Origin: Desulfocorpusculum sp964414345
GTDB lineage: Bacteria > Desulfobacterota > Desulfocorpusculales > Desulfocorpusculum
Direction: 5' to 3'
DNA: 64,000 nt
NCBI GenBank assembly: GCA_964414345.1
Contig: CAYPWF010000010.1
Span: 9,490-73,489 of the forward strand
The position numbers and the translations under genes were made by a program. Of this stretch, positions 34,390 to 43,423 are shown piece after piece (position 1 is the first letter of the stretch; each line of letters begins with the position of its first letter). The notes beneath the pieces were generated by a model. That model worked only from the letters and a program-made list of their open reading frames with translations. It had not been told where the DNA came from and did not search any database.

Positions 34390-34907
34390 GTTTGAGGCTG
34401 GGTTCCAATATAAGCAGGAAAGTCCGCTTCAGGGGGCCGAAATGGGAGAACCTGGGGCTAAAGGTGGCCACTTTGGGAGCCTTGGGCAAGGTTCCTGTTG
34501 CCCCGGGCACAGTGGCCAGCGGCTTGGGGCTTCTAATTCACCTATTTCTCCAGGGACTTCCTGGGCCTTGGAAATGGGGGATCCTGGGGTTATTGGGGGT
34601 AATCGGCATCTGGTCCGCGGGATGCGCAGAGAGAGTCTTGGATAGGAAAGACCCCCCACAAGTTGTGATAGACGAGGTTCTGGGCATGACGGCTTCCTTG
34701 GCCGGACTGGGAACTGGTCTTCTGACACTGGGGGCCGCATTTGTGCTTTTCAGAATACTGGATGTGCTTAAACCTCCTCCCATAAGAGAGGTGGAAACCA
34801 TTCTTCCGGGCGGCTGGGCAGTGGTAGGGGACGACCTGGCAGCAGCCGTGGGGGTGCAGCTGCTCCTGCGCGTTTTGGGGGCCTTTTGGCCCCTGCTTGT
34901 TCACTGA
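34386..34907 (+). CDS. pgpA: Phosphatidylglycerophosphatase A
   Basis: A 173-residue inner-membrane phosphatase that makes phosphatidylglycerol from its phosphate. Family motifs: TLGALGKVPVAPGTVAS near 29-45 and VVIDEVLGM near 95-103 with the catalytic acidic residues. The C-terminal DDLAAAVG region and four hydrophobic segments also fit. The start is TTG at 34386, overlapping the larC stop (TTGA). Confidence 0.92.
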   Translation: MSLRLGSNISRKVRFRGPKWENLGLKVATLGALGKVPVAPGTVASGLGLLIHLFLQGLPGPWKWGILGLLGVIGIWSAGCAERVLDRKDPPQVVIDEVLGMTASLAGLGTGLLTLGAAFVLFRILDVLKPPPIREVETILPGGWAVVGDDLAAAVGVQLLLRVLGAFWPLLVH

Positions 34908-34928
34908 TTAAAGAAAACGGGGGTTTTC

Positions 34929-36254
34929 ATGGCCGAGGGAATTGCACAAGGCAAAACAACCGGTCTTACAGGGCAGAGTCTCTGCCCTCCCATAGAGGTA
35001 ATAACTATAGGGGACGAGATCCTCTCCGGGAGCATAGTGGATACCAACTCGGCCATGATAGCCCGGAAACTGGGTTCCGTGGGTTTGGAGCTTCGACACA
35101 TGAGCTCTGTGGGAGACGATCCTCAGGAGATAATCAGAGAGCTTCGGGAGGCGGCTGCAAGAGCTCGAGCGGTGATCGTCACAGGAGGTCTGGGTCCCAC
35201 CCAGGATGACCGTACCGCCTTTGCGGCCGCCCAGGCCTTTGGAGTGGATTTGGTCCTCCATGAGGAAACCCTTGAGAAACTGAGGAATTTCTTTGCCAAC
35301 CTGGGCCTAGAGATGACTCGGAACAACGAACGCCAGGCCTGGATGCCACAGGGTTCCACGGTAGTTCCAAACCCCATGGGTACGGCTCCGGGCTTTGCCT
35401 TGAGACATGGGGAGTGCCTGCTCATCTTCTTACCTGGGGTCCCCAGGGAACTGGAAAGGATGCTGGAGGAGAGCGTGACGGCCATGCTGCTGGAGCACTG
35501 CGGCTCGGGATTCCAGGTCAGTTCGCGCACTCTCAAGATCTTCGGCCTCTCAGAGGCCAAGATCGATCAGATGGTCAAGGGGGCCCTGGAGGGTTTGGAA
35601 GGGGTCAGTCTGGCATCCTTACCCCATTATCCTGAAAACAGGCTCAGGATCACTGTCAGGGGGAAAGATCCCGCAGACGTGTCAGTCACCCTGGAGAGGG
35701 CCGAGACCTATCTCAGGGAAAAGGTTGGGCCCTGGGTATACGGGGTGGATGAGGAGGAAATGGAAAATGTTGTGGTGCGCCTTCTGGGGGAAAAGGGGTT
35801 TGTTCTGGCCCTGGCGGAATCTTGCACCGGGGGGCTCATAGCCCACAGGCTCACAAACGTGGCTGGAGCCTCCTTGGTTTTGAGCAGGGCTTATGTCCCT
35901 TACAGCCTGGAGGCCAAAGAGGAAATGGGAGTCCCAGGGGACCTCTTGAGGGAACGTGGGGCGGTTTCAGCCCAGGTGGCCGAGGCCATGGCCCTGGCAG
36001 CGGTCTCAAGCTCAAGGGCGGATATAGGAGTCTCTACAACAGGGGTGGCAGGTCCCACAGGGGGTACAGAGGAGCATCCTGTGGGTACTGTTTTCATGGG
36101 ATTGGCAGCAGGCGGGAAAACCTGGAGCCAGAGGTTCCGCTTTCGAGGGGGCAGAGGGAACGTAAAGACTCTGGCCTCGGCCGTGGCCCTGGACTGGCTC
36201 AGGAGGTTCCTTTTGGGAGAAGACCCGGCTCGCTATACAGTGCCTTGGAGGTGA
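34929..36254 (+). CDS. cinA: CinA: nucleotide repair protein with NMN deamidase (PncC) domain
   Basis: A 441-residue two-domain protein. The N-terminal MoCF-like domain (about 18-190; VITIGDEILSGSIVDTNS and TGGLGPTQDDRT) is an ADP-ribose pyrophosphatase in characterised relatives. The C-terminal PncC domain (about 285-435; ALAESCTGGLIAHRLTNV and GVAGPTGGTEEHPVGTV) is a nicotinamide mononucleotide deamidase that recycles NAD by-products. The gene commonly precedes recA, as here with thpR between. Confidence 0.95.
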   Translation: MAEGIAQGKTTGLTGQSLCPPIEVITIGDEILSGSIVDTNSAMIARKLGSVGLELRHMSSVGDDPQEIIRELREAAARARAVIVTGGLGPTQDDRTAFAAAQAFGVDLVLHEETLEKLRNFFANLGLEMTRNNERQAWMPQGSTVVPNPMGTAPGFALRHGECLLIFLPGVPRELERMLEESVTAMLLEHCGSGFQVSSRTLKIFGLSEAKIDQMVKGALEGLEGVSLASLPHYPENRLRITVRGKDPADVSVTLERAETYLREKVGPWVYGVDEEEMENVVVRLLGEKGFVLALAESCTGGLIAHRLTNVAGASLVLSRAYVPYSLEAKEEMGVPGDLLRERGAVSAQVAEAMALAAVSSSRADIGVSTTGVAGPTGGTEEHPVGTVFMGLAAGGKTWSQRFRFRGGRGNVKTLASAVALDWLRRFLLGEDPARYTVPWR

Positions 36255-36263
36255 ATCGGTAAG

Positions 36264-36863
36264 GTGCGCTCTTTTGTTGCAGTGGAGCTCCCAGATGAGC
36301 TCAGAGGTTCCCTGAGCAGGATTTTGGATGAGCTTCGCCCATGCGGCGCGGATGTAAAATGGGTGAGACCTGAGGCAGTGCACCTTACCCTCAAGTTCCT
36401 GGGTGAGATACAGCCTGAGCAGGTGGAGGAGATCCGTCTGGCAGTTCAAGAAGTGGCCGGCCGCCACGGACCTTTCAAGATGGAGGCCAGGGGGCTTGGG
36501 TGCTTTCCCAGGCTGGAGCAACCCAGGGTTGTGTGGCTAGGCCTTGAGGGAGAAAAGTGGAAACTGGAGGCCCTTCAGAGGGAGGTACAGACAGCCCTTA
36601 CTGAGCTAGGGTTCCCAAAGGAGGAGAGGCCTTTCAGACCGCACCTTACCTTGGGGCGTGTAAGGTCGCCCAAAGCACGCCTGGCTTTGGTCCAGAGGAT
36701 AAAGAATCTGGAGGGGATCCAGGGGGGTGAGCTGGTGGTGGGCTCGGTGGCGCTTTTCAAAAGCCAGCTTCTGCCCTCTGGGGCACGTTATACAAAGCTT
36801 TGGGAGGAGAGACTTTCCCTTCCAGGCACGCAAAACACCCTCTCAGGGCCAGGTTCCGTTTGA
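36264..36863 (+). CDS. thpR: RNA 2',3'-cyclic phosphodiesterase (LigT/2H family)
   Basis: A 199-residue 2H phosphoesterase with two HLTL motifs, at residues 40-43 and 127-130, which supply the catalytic histidines. Relatives hydrolyse 2',3'-cyclic phosphate RNA ends. The start is GTG 36264, nine bases after cinA. The cinA-thpR-recA order is widespread in bacteria. Confidence 0.94.
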   Translation: MRSFVAVELPDELRGSLSRILDELRPCGADVKWVRPEAVHLTLKFLGEIQPEQVEEIRLAVQEVAGRHGPFKMEARGLGCFPRLEQPRVVWLGLEGEKWKLEALQREVQTALTELGFPKEERPFRPHLTLGRVRSPKARLALVQRIKNLEGIQGGELVVGSVALFKSQLLPSGARYTKLWEERLSLPGTQNTLSGPGSV

Positions 36864-36901
36864 GAGGAGCAAAGGTTAACATAGAGCAAAGGAGGTCTGT
36901 C

Positions 36902-37924
36902 ATGGACCTGGAGAAACAAAAAGAGAGGGCCCTGGATTTGGCCGTGGCCCAGATCGAGAAGCAGTTCGGCAAGGGCTCCATAATGCGCCTTGGGGCTGGA
37001 GGCCCTCTCCAAGACGTACGGGTAATTCCCACCGGCTCCCTGAGCTTGGATTTGGCTCTGGGAGTGGGAGGCATCCCAAGGGGGAGGGTTACCGAGATCT
37101 ACGGGCCGGAGGCCTCTGGAAAGACCACCTTGGCTTTGCATCTGGTGGCTGAAGCCCAGAAGGCAGGGGGTGTGGCCTCTTTTATAGACGCCGAGCACGC
37201 TTTGGACGTCCACTATGCCAGAAAGCTCGGGGTGAATACCGATGAGCTGCTCATCAGCCAGCCCGACACAGGGGAACAAGCCCTTGAAATTGCCGAGATA
37301 CTGGTCAGAAGTGGTGCAGTGGATGTGCTTGTGGTGGACTCTGTGGCTGCCCTGGCCCCCAGAGCCGAGATAGAGGGGGAGATGGGTGATGCCCATGTGG
37401 GGCTTCAGGCCAGGCTCATGTCCCAGGCTCTAAGGAAACTTACGGCCGCCATAAGCAAGTCCCAAACGGCGGTGGTGTTCATAAACCAGATACGCATGAA
37501 GATCGGGGTGATGTTCGGGAATCCTGAGACCACCACTGGAGGCACAGCACTGAAGTTTTACGCTTCGGTGCGTCTGGACATCCGCAGGGTCGGGGCCATA
37601 AAAGAGGGCCAGGAGGTGGTGGGCAGCAGGACCCGGGTAAAGGTGGTGAAAAACAAGATTGCACCTCCTTTCAAGGAGGTGGAATTCGATATCCTTTACG
37701 GCCAGGGGATCTCAAGGGAAGGGGATGTCTTGGATCTGGCCACTGAGCGAGGCATAGTGGAGCGCACCGGCACTTGGTACTCATATAAGGGAGAACGCTT
37801 GGGCCAGGGAAGGGAAAACGCCAAAGCTTTCCTTAGGGAACACCCTGAGACGCTCAAGAACATGGAGGCCGAGCTCATTGCCAGCGCGGGGCTCCAGGCT
37901 GCCCGCGCCGAAAAGGAGGGCTGA
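36902..37924 (+). CDS. recA: Recombinase RecA
   Basis: A 340-residue DNA strand-exchange ATPase and SOS co-protease. Walker A GPEASGKTT is at 68-76, FIDAEHALDV near 92-101, LVVDSVAAL near 142-150 and the L2-region GGTALKFYASVRLDIRR near 213-229. ATG 36902 with AAAGGAGG upstream is clear. No LexA-like box was recognised nearby. A recX gene lies two genes downstream. Confidence 0.98.
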   Translation: MDLEKQKERALDLAVAQIEKQFGKGSIMRLGAGGPLQDVRVIPTGSLSLDLALGVGGIPRGRVTEIYGPEASGKTTLALHLVAEAQKAGGVASFIDAEHALDVHYARKLGVNTDELLISQPDTGEQALEIAEILVRSGAVDVLVVDSVAALAPRAEIEGEMGDAHVGLQARLMSQALRKLTAAISKSQTAVVFINQIRMKIGVMFGNPETTTGGTALKFYASVRLDIRRVGAIKEGQEVVGSRTRVKVVKNKIAPPFKEVEFDILYGQGISREGDVLDLATERGIVERTGTWYSYKGERLGQGRENAKAFLREHPETLKNMEAELIASAGLQAARAEKEG

Positions 37925-37928
37925 TTCC

Positions 37929-39065
37929 ATGGTAGACCTCAAGCGAATACTCACCCTTGCCGTCCAAAGAGGCGCCTCGGACGTGCACATGAAGGTGGGG
38001 CTTCCTCCCGTGCTTAGAATCCACGGCAAATTGGTCCCTGTAACAGGGGAAAAACGGCTCATGCCAGAAGACACCAGGGACATAGCCTTTTCCATTATGG
38101 GGGAAAGGCAGAAGGAGAAGTTCCGGGTCAGCAACGAGGTGGATCTGGCCTACGGGATTTCAGGTCTTGGAAGATTCAGGGTAAACATCTTCTCCCAGAG
38201 GGACTCCATCGGTATGGTGCTTCGGACCATATCGGTGAACCCCCCCACGGTTGCCGAGCTGAACCTGCCTGAGGTGATAGAGAAGATAGCCATGGAGCCC
38301 AGAGGGCTGGTCCTGGTGACAGGCACCACCGGAAGCGGTAAATCCACCACCCTGGCAGCCATGGTGAACCACATAAACAGCAACCGCAACTGCCATATCA
38401 TCACCATAGAGGACCCCATAGAGTTCCTGCACAGGGACAAGAAAGCCATAATTAACCAAAGGGAGGTGGGGCAAGACACCCAGACCTTTGCCACGGCTCT
38501 CAGAGTGGCCCTCAGGCAGGACCCCGACGTGATACTGGTGGGGGAAATGAGGGATTTTGAGACCATCGAGACCGCTATACTGGCTGCAGAGACAGGACAC
38601 TTGGTGCTAAGCACCTTGCACACCCTGGACGCCCAGGAAACAGTAAACCGTATTGTGGCCGTGTTCCCTTTCCAGCAGCAGAAGCAGATCAGGCTCCAGC
38701 TTGCCACTATCCTAAAAGGGGTGATATCCCAAAGGTTGGTCTCTAGGGCCGATGGTCAAGGAAGGCTTCCGGCTGTGGAAGTGATGGTCTCAACGGCCCG
38801 CGTGAGGGAATGCATAGCCGAAGAGTTGAAAACCAGGGAGCTTCACGACGCCATTTCCCAGGGCTACTCCACCTATGGAATGCAGACATTCGACCAGTCT
38901 CTCATGGACTTGTTTAGAAGGGGTTTGATCACCTACGAGGAGGCCCTTAGAAACGCCACAAATCCGGACGACTTCGCCCTTAAGGTGAGCGGCATTTCGG
39001 GCACTAGTGAGGCAAGGTGGCAGACAGAGGAAGAAGCGCAGGAGGTGAAGCTCAAGTTCGAGTGA
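37929..39065 (+). CDS. pilT: Type IV pilus retraction ATPase PilT
   Basis: A 378-residue secretion-superfamily ATPase that powers pilus retraction. ASDVHMKVG is at 16-24, Walker A GTTGSGKST at 132-140, the Asp box DPIEFLHRDKK near 164-174, Walker B DPDVILVGEMRD near 199-210 and the His box HLVLSTLHT near 227-235. ATG 37929 lies four bases after recA. No other pilus gene is in the window, so its place between recA and recX is unusual. PilU-type paralogues are an alternative. Confidence 0.93.
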   Translation: MVDLKRILTLAVQRGASDVHMKVGLPPVLRIHGKLVPVTGEKRLMPEDTRDIAFSIMGERQKEKFRVSNEVDLAYGISGLGRFRVNIFSQRDSIGMVLRTISVNPPTVAELNLPEVIEKIAMEPRGLVLVTGTTGSGKSTTLAAMVNHINSNRNCHIITIEDPIEFLHRDKKAIINQREVGQDTQTFATALRVALRQDPDVILVGEMRDFETIETAILAAETGHLVLSTLHTLDAQETVNRIVAVFPFQQQKQIRLQLATILKGVISQRLVSRADGQGRLPAVEVMVSTARVRECIAEELKTRELHDAISQGYSTYGMQTFDQSLMDLFRRGLITYEEALRNATNPDDFALKVSGISGTSEARWQTEEEAQEVKLKFE

Positions 39066-39604
39066 ACCCATCTTTTCCAAAGGAAGCCAGACAAGCCCTT
39101 GGAGCTGCCCTCAGGTACCTGGCCGCAAGGGACCGCACCAGGCACGAGGTGAGATGTTACCTAAGGAAAAAGGGGTTCTCGGATCAGGCGGCCCTGGAGG
39201 CCATAGAGAAGCTTGGGGGGTGGGGCTACCTGGACGACCAAAGGGTGGCTCTCAATTGGGCCAGAACAAAAATGCAGGTGGCCCTCTGGGGGCGCGCCAG
39301 AGTGACAGCCGGGCTTGAGAGAAGGGGTGTGGAAAGGCAGAGCATCGAGGAGCTCTTCCACCTCCTGGAGCAAGAGTTCTCTGATCAGGATTTGGCCTTG
39401 AGGGCGGCCAAGAAGTACATTCGGACCCATCCAAGGGCCGGATCGGCCCTGACTCGCCGCCTCGCCGCTTATCTGTCCAGAAGAGGTTTTGCCCCTGAGA
39501 CCATCAGGCGGCTTTTGGTGGAGGAGCTTGGGCCTGATTTGGGGGGAGAGGGTTTGGACAGGGAAGGTCTCTCCCGCAAAAAACCGCAAGGGGACTCATG
39601 CTGA
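39062..39604 (+). CDS. recX: Regulatory protein RecX
   Basis: A 180-residue helical protein that modulates RecA filaments. Three-helix repeats are visible (ALRYLAARDRTRHEVRCYL, then EAIEKLGGWGYLDDQRVALN). The GTG at 39062 overlaps the pilT stop (GTGA) and is preferred; GTG 39017 would add 15 residues. It is separated from recA by pilT and followed one base later by alaS, so the recA-recX-alaS order is kept apart from that insertion. Confidence 0.9.
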   Translation: MNPSFPKEARQALGAALRYLAARDRTRHEVRCYLRKKGFSDQAALEAIEKLGGWGYLDDQRVALNWARTKMQVALWGRARVTAGLERRGVERQSIEELFHLLEQEFSDQDLALRAAKKYIRTHPRAGSALTRRLAAYLSRRGFAPETIRRLLVEELGPDLGGEGLDREGLSRKKPQGDSC

Positions 39605-39605
39605 G

Positions 39606-42269
39606 ATGAAGGGACGTGATATTCGACTTTTTTTCCTTGAGTTCTTCAGGACTCGGGGCCACACGGTGGTGCCCAGTTCCTCCCTGGTACCTAAGGAGGA
39701 CCCCTCTTTGCTTTTCACCAATGCAGGGATGGTGCAATTCAAAAAGGTTTTCCTTGGGGAGGAGAAACGTGATTACTCGAGGGCAGCCAGTTCCCAGAAG
39801 TGTGTTCGGGCAGGTGGGAAGCACAATGACTTAGAAAACGTGGGTTGGACCGCCCGTCATCACACCTTCTTCGAGATGCTGGGGAATTTCTCCTTCGGGG
39901 ATTATTTCAAAGAAGGGGCTATCCAGATGGCCTGGGAGCTCCTGGTGGGGGAGCTGGGGCTTGCTCCTGAGAAACTTTTTGCAACCATCCATGAAGGGGA
40001 TGGGGGAATGGGACTCGGGCCTGACGAGGAGGCCAGGCAGATCTGGCTCAGATATTTGCCTGCCCAAAGAATAGTGGCCTGCCCTACCAAGGACAATTTC
40101 TGGCAAATGGGGGACACCGGGCCTTGCGGGCCCTGCTCCGAGATCGTGATAGACCAAGGGCCTCAGGTGGGCTGTGGAAAGCCCCAGTGCCGGGTGGGAT
40201 GCGATTGCGACCGTTTCTTGGAACTGTGGAATCTGGTCTTCATGCAGTACAGCAGGGACGAAAAAGGCGTTCTTACTCCTCTCCCCCGCCCCAGCATAGA
40301 CACAGGGATGGGCCTGGAGCGAATAACAGCGGTGTTGCAGGGAAAACTCAGCAATTATGATACGGATCTCTTCCAGCCTCTGATTCGATTCATGGAGGAG
40401 CTCTCGGGAAGGCATTACGGCAAGGAGCCCAGGGCGGACGTCTCCATGAGAGTGGCGGCCGATCATGCCAGGGGGGTGACTTTTCTCATCGGGGACGGGG
40501 TAATCCCCTCCAATGAGGGGCGGGGCTATGTGCTGCGCCGGATCATCAGAAGGGCTGCTCGCCACGGAAGACTTTTGGGGCTCCAGGAGCCTTTTCTATA
40601 CAAGGCCTCCCAACTGGTGGTAGAGGAGATGCGGGAGGCCTTTCCAGAGCTGGCACAAAGAAAAGCGGCCATTGAGCAGATAATCCTCAAAGAGGAGGAG
40701 CGTTTTGCAGAGACCCTGGACAAGGGGCTCAGGCTCCTGGAAGAGGAGACTTCCCGTCTTAAGGCTCGGGGTATAGGTGTGTTGCCAGGGGATATGGTCT
40801 TCAAACTTTACGACACGTACGGATTCCCTGTGGATTTGACAGCGGACGTGGTCAAGGAAGAGGGCCTGGAAATAGATTCCCAAGGGTTTGAAAAGGCCAT
40901 GGCTGAGCAGCGCAGGCGGGCCAGGGCGGCCTGGGCCGGATCCGGGGAGGAGGAGATCCCCGAGTCATACAGAAAGCTGGTTTCCAGGGGGATAACCAGC
41001 AGTTTCGTGGGTTACGATTCCCTTGTGGTGAAAAGCCGGGTGAGGGCTTTGCTGAGGGAGGGCCGGGAGGTGGAGCTTGCCCGGCAGGGGGAAAGGGTGG
41101 AGGTGATCACAGAGGAGACTCCTTTTTACGGGGAGTCAGGTGGGCAGGTGGGAGACAAGGGGCTCATTTCAGGGCCTGGATTGAAACTTCAGGTGCAGGA
41201 GACTCTCAGACCGCTGCCTGAGCTCACGGTGCATGTGGGAACAGTCCTGGAGGGAGCCCTGGGCGTGGGCCAGGAGGTGGAGCTGCGGGTGGACGAGGAG
41301 CTCAGGTGGGATACCGCAAGGAACCACAGCGCCACTCATGTCCTGCAGGCTGCTTTGCGGGAGATACTTGGAGAGGTGGTGCATCAGTCTGGCTCAAGGG
41401 TGACTCCGGAGGGTTTCCGTTTTGATTACACCTATTCCTCGGGGGTGAGTTGGGAGGAATTGAGAGAGGTGGAGCGGCTGGTAAACCAGAGGATCAGGCA
41501 GAACGCCCAGGTGAGGGTGATCCTAATGCCTTACCAGGAGGCCCTAAAGACAGGGGCCATGGCTCTATTCGATGAGAAGTACGGAGAGACCGTGAGATTG
41601 GTGGAGATGGGGGATTTCTCAAGAGAGCTTTGCGGAGGCACCCACGTGCATCGCACAGGGGATGTGGGTTTCTTCAAGATCCTCAGCGACAGGAGCATCT
41701 CAGCCGACACCCGAAGAATAGAGGCTGTCACTGGAAGGGCCGCAGTTGAGCTGGTCCAGAAAACCGAAACCACTCTTCAGGAGCTGGCGGAACTTCTAAA
41801 AGCTACCCCGGAAGAGCTCAAGGATAAGGCCCGCAGACTTGTGGATCGCCAAAAGGAACTGGAAAAAGAGGTGAGGGCCCTCAAGGCTTGTGCCGCTGCA
41901 GGAGGCTCTGCGGATCTGCTATCCCAGGCCAGGGAGGTGGCTGGAATAAAGGTTTTGTGCGCAGAGGTGGATTTGAATGACCCCAAGGCCATGGGCCAGA
42001 TGGGGGATCAACTAAGGGACAGACTGGGCTCCGGCATAGTGCTTCTGGGCTCAAGAAGCGGGCCCAAGGCGAGTCTCACCATATCGGTCTCCAAGGACTT
42101 GCAAGAACGCTTCCCTGCAGGGGAACTCATGAGAGAGGTGGCAGAACTTCTGGGAGGAAAAGGAGGGGGGAGAGCCCATTTCGCTCAAGGAGGGGGCCCG
42201 TACAAAGAAAGACTTCCCCAAGCCTTGGAAAGGCTAAGAGAAATCCTCCTGAAGAAGGTCTCTGGGTGA
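39606..42269 (+). CDS. alaS: Alanyl-tRNA synthetase
   Basis: An 887-residue synthetase with a class II catalytic core (FLEFFRTRGHTVVPSSSLVP at the N-terminus, FTNAGMVQFK, then GTGLERI-like GMGLERITAVLQ near 240). The editing domain has NHSATH at 573-578 and CGGTH at 676-680, the zinc-binding site that clears Ser/Gly-tRNA-Ala, and is followed by a C-terminal DHHA1-like domain. The start ATG 39606 is two bases after recX; an in-frame reading from 39489 lies inside recX. Repeat copy R6 follows the stop. Confidence 0.97.
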   Translation: MKGRDIRLFFLEFFRTRGHTVVPSSSLVPKEDPSLLFTNAGMVQFKKVFLGEEKRDYSRAASSQKCVRAGGKHNDLENVGWTARHHTFFEMLGNFSFGDYFKEGAIQMAWELLVGELGLAPEKLFATIHEGDGGMGLGPDEEARQIWLRYLPAQRIVACPTKDNFWQMGDTGPCGPCSEIVIDQGPQVGCGKPQCRVGCDCDRFLELWNLVFMQYSRDEKGVLTPLPRPSIDTGMGLERITAVLQGKLSNYDTDLFQPLIRFMEELSGRHYGKEPRADVSMRVAADHARGVTFLIGDGVIPSNEGRGYVLRRIIRRAARHGRLLGLQEPFLYKASQLVVEEMREAFPELAQRKAAIEQIILKEEERFAETLDKGLRLLEEETSRLKARGIGVLPGDMVFKLYDTYGFPVDLTADVVKEEGLEIDSQGFEKAMAEQRRRARAAWAGSGEEEIPESYRKLVSRGITSSFVGYDSLVVKSRVRALLREGREVELARQGERVEVITEETPFYGESGGQVGDKGLISGPGLKLQVQETLRPLPELTVHVGTVLEGALGVGQEVELRVDEELRWDTARNHSATHVLQAALREILGEVVHQSGSRVTPEGFRFDYTYSSGVSWEELREVERLVNQRIRQNAQVRVILMPYQEALKTGAMALFDEKYGETVRLVEMGDFSRELCGGTHVHRTGDVGFFKILSDRSISADTRRIEAVTGRAAVELVQKTETTLQELAELLKATPEELKDKARRLVDRQKELEKEVRALKACAAAGGSADLLSQAREVAGIKVLCAEVDLNDPKAMGQMGDQLRDRLGSGIVLLGSRSGPKASLTISVSKDLQERFPAGELMREVAELLGGKGGGRAHFAQGGGPYKERLPQALERLREILLKKVSG

Positions 42270-42289
42270 GCTTGGCGGCCCTCCAGGCC

Positions 42290-42487
42290 TAACCCGGATT
42301 ATTCTCCAAAGCCCGCGACTTTGGGGGCTCAAGCCCCCAAGCCCCCGATACACTTCGACATATTCCGACTCAAACCAGGACCAGCTCTGAAGAGGAAAAC
42401 AATAGTAATGTTGAGTGCATACTAGTTTAACCAAGCATGTCATTGAGATAGCCCGCATTATGCACTGATCGTGAATAATGCGGGCTA
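42290..42487 (+). repeat. Interspersed palindromic repeat, copy R6 (full length, forward)
   Basis: The 327-base gap between the convergent alaS and PocR genes holds this 198-bp copy. It starts TAACCCGGATTATTCTCC, has the nine-bp hairpin TTGGGGGCTCAAGCCCCCAA and the core ATATTCCGACTCAAACCAGG, and ends with arms AGCCCGCATTATGCAC and GTGAATAATGCGGGCT around TGATC (15 of 16 pairs). It shows the full architecture of the family: terminal inverted repeats plus internal stem-loops. Confidence 0.94.
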
Positions 42488-42596
42488 ATCTATTTCAGCA
42501 TGCTCGGGTTTGAACTCAGGCAAGTCCTGGATTAAAAAATCAGGCCCTTTTTGACCCTCAAGGGATTTTCCCTGGACATTTTGAATTTGCACAGCA

Positions 42597-43145
42597 TCAT
42601 CCAGTGCTGGGGAACCATGATGGCAGGGCTGCCAAGTTCCTTATCCTGTCAATCCATCTACCGGCGGCCTGCCAAAGCTTTTCTTCATGTATCTGGGGAG
42701 CAGAGCCCAAGAGCTCCTCGGCCTCCTTCTCGGATATACCCAGTTCTTGGGCCACCATGAAGGGATCCAGATCTTCCCCGGCCAAAGCCCTAGAGCAAGC
42801 TGCCACAGCTCCCAAGAGAACTTTTTCCCGAAAAAGAGGAATGATCATCTTGCAAAGCCCTATCTGGCAAAGATCCACTACAGGCTGGCCTGTCTTCTCC
42901 GCCTGCTTCATGAGGGCCTGGCTTGTCTGACCGCAAACAAAGGTAAGGCTCTCTGGACGATTCCGCACTCGGATGCACACGTCGGTGTAATCCCCCACGT
43001 GCACCAGGATTTTTCCCTGGGAGTCCACAAGGGTGGCCACCATACCCAGCTCCTCGGAAAGTTCCCTCAAAAGCTCGGCCCAGCGCTCTTGGGGAAGCAA
43101 ATCAAGGGGGCTACCATCCCCATTGGCTTTTTTTTGATCCGTCAT
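42597..43145 (-). CDS. Stand-alone PocR sensory domain protein
   Basis: A 182-residue protein that is almost entirely one PocR ligand-binding domain (about 20-140), a PAS-like fold first seen in the propanediol regulator PocR. Conserved cysteines fall in FVCGQTSQ, DLCQIG and LCKMIIPL. There is no DNA-binding or kinase domain, so it would need a partner to act. ATG 43145 has GGGAGGG upstream. A short C-terminal helical region follows the domain. The 278-base region upstream (43146-43423) shows no gene. Confidence 0.8.
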   Translation of the reverse strand: MTDQKKANGDGSPLDLLPQERWAELLRELSEELGMVATLVDSQGKILVHVGDYTDVCIRVRNRPESLTFVCGQTSQALMKQAEKTGQPVVDLCQIGLCKMIIPLFREKVLLGAVAACSRALAGEDLDPFMVAQELGISEKEAEELLGSAPQIHEEKLWQAAGRWIDRIRNLAALPSWFPSTG

Positions 43146-43423
43146 GTCAAGCCCTCCCCTCAAACAGATCCTGGTTTTCCTTTGGGGGCCCTGTGAGTCT
43201 TAAATCCCAAAAGAACCGAATTCCCCCTGGGATTGGAGGCTGGAAGCCAAAACTCACCGGCCTCAAAAAAATCAGAGTAAGCGGTCACCCCTGCGACCAA
43301 TCAAAAATCAGACTTGAGCTGCTCCATCAGCTGAATGCTGAAGCCCTGCTTTGGGCTCTGGGGCCCCAAGGCTCTAAGAGATAACGCCTTAAGTCTTCAA
43401 GAAGCTTAATTCCCCCGTGTACG

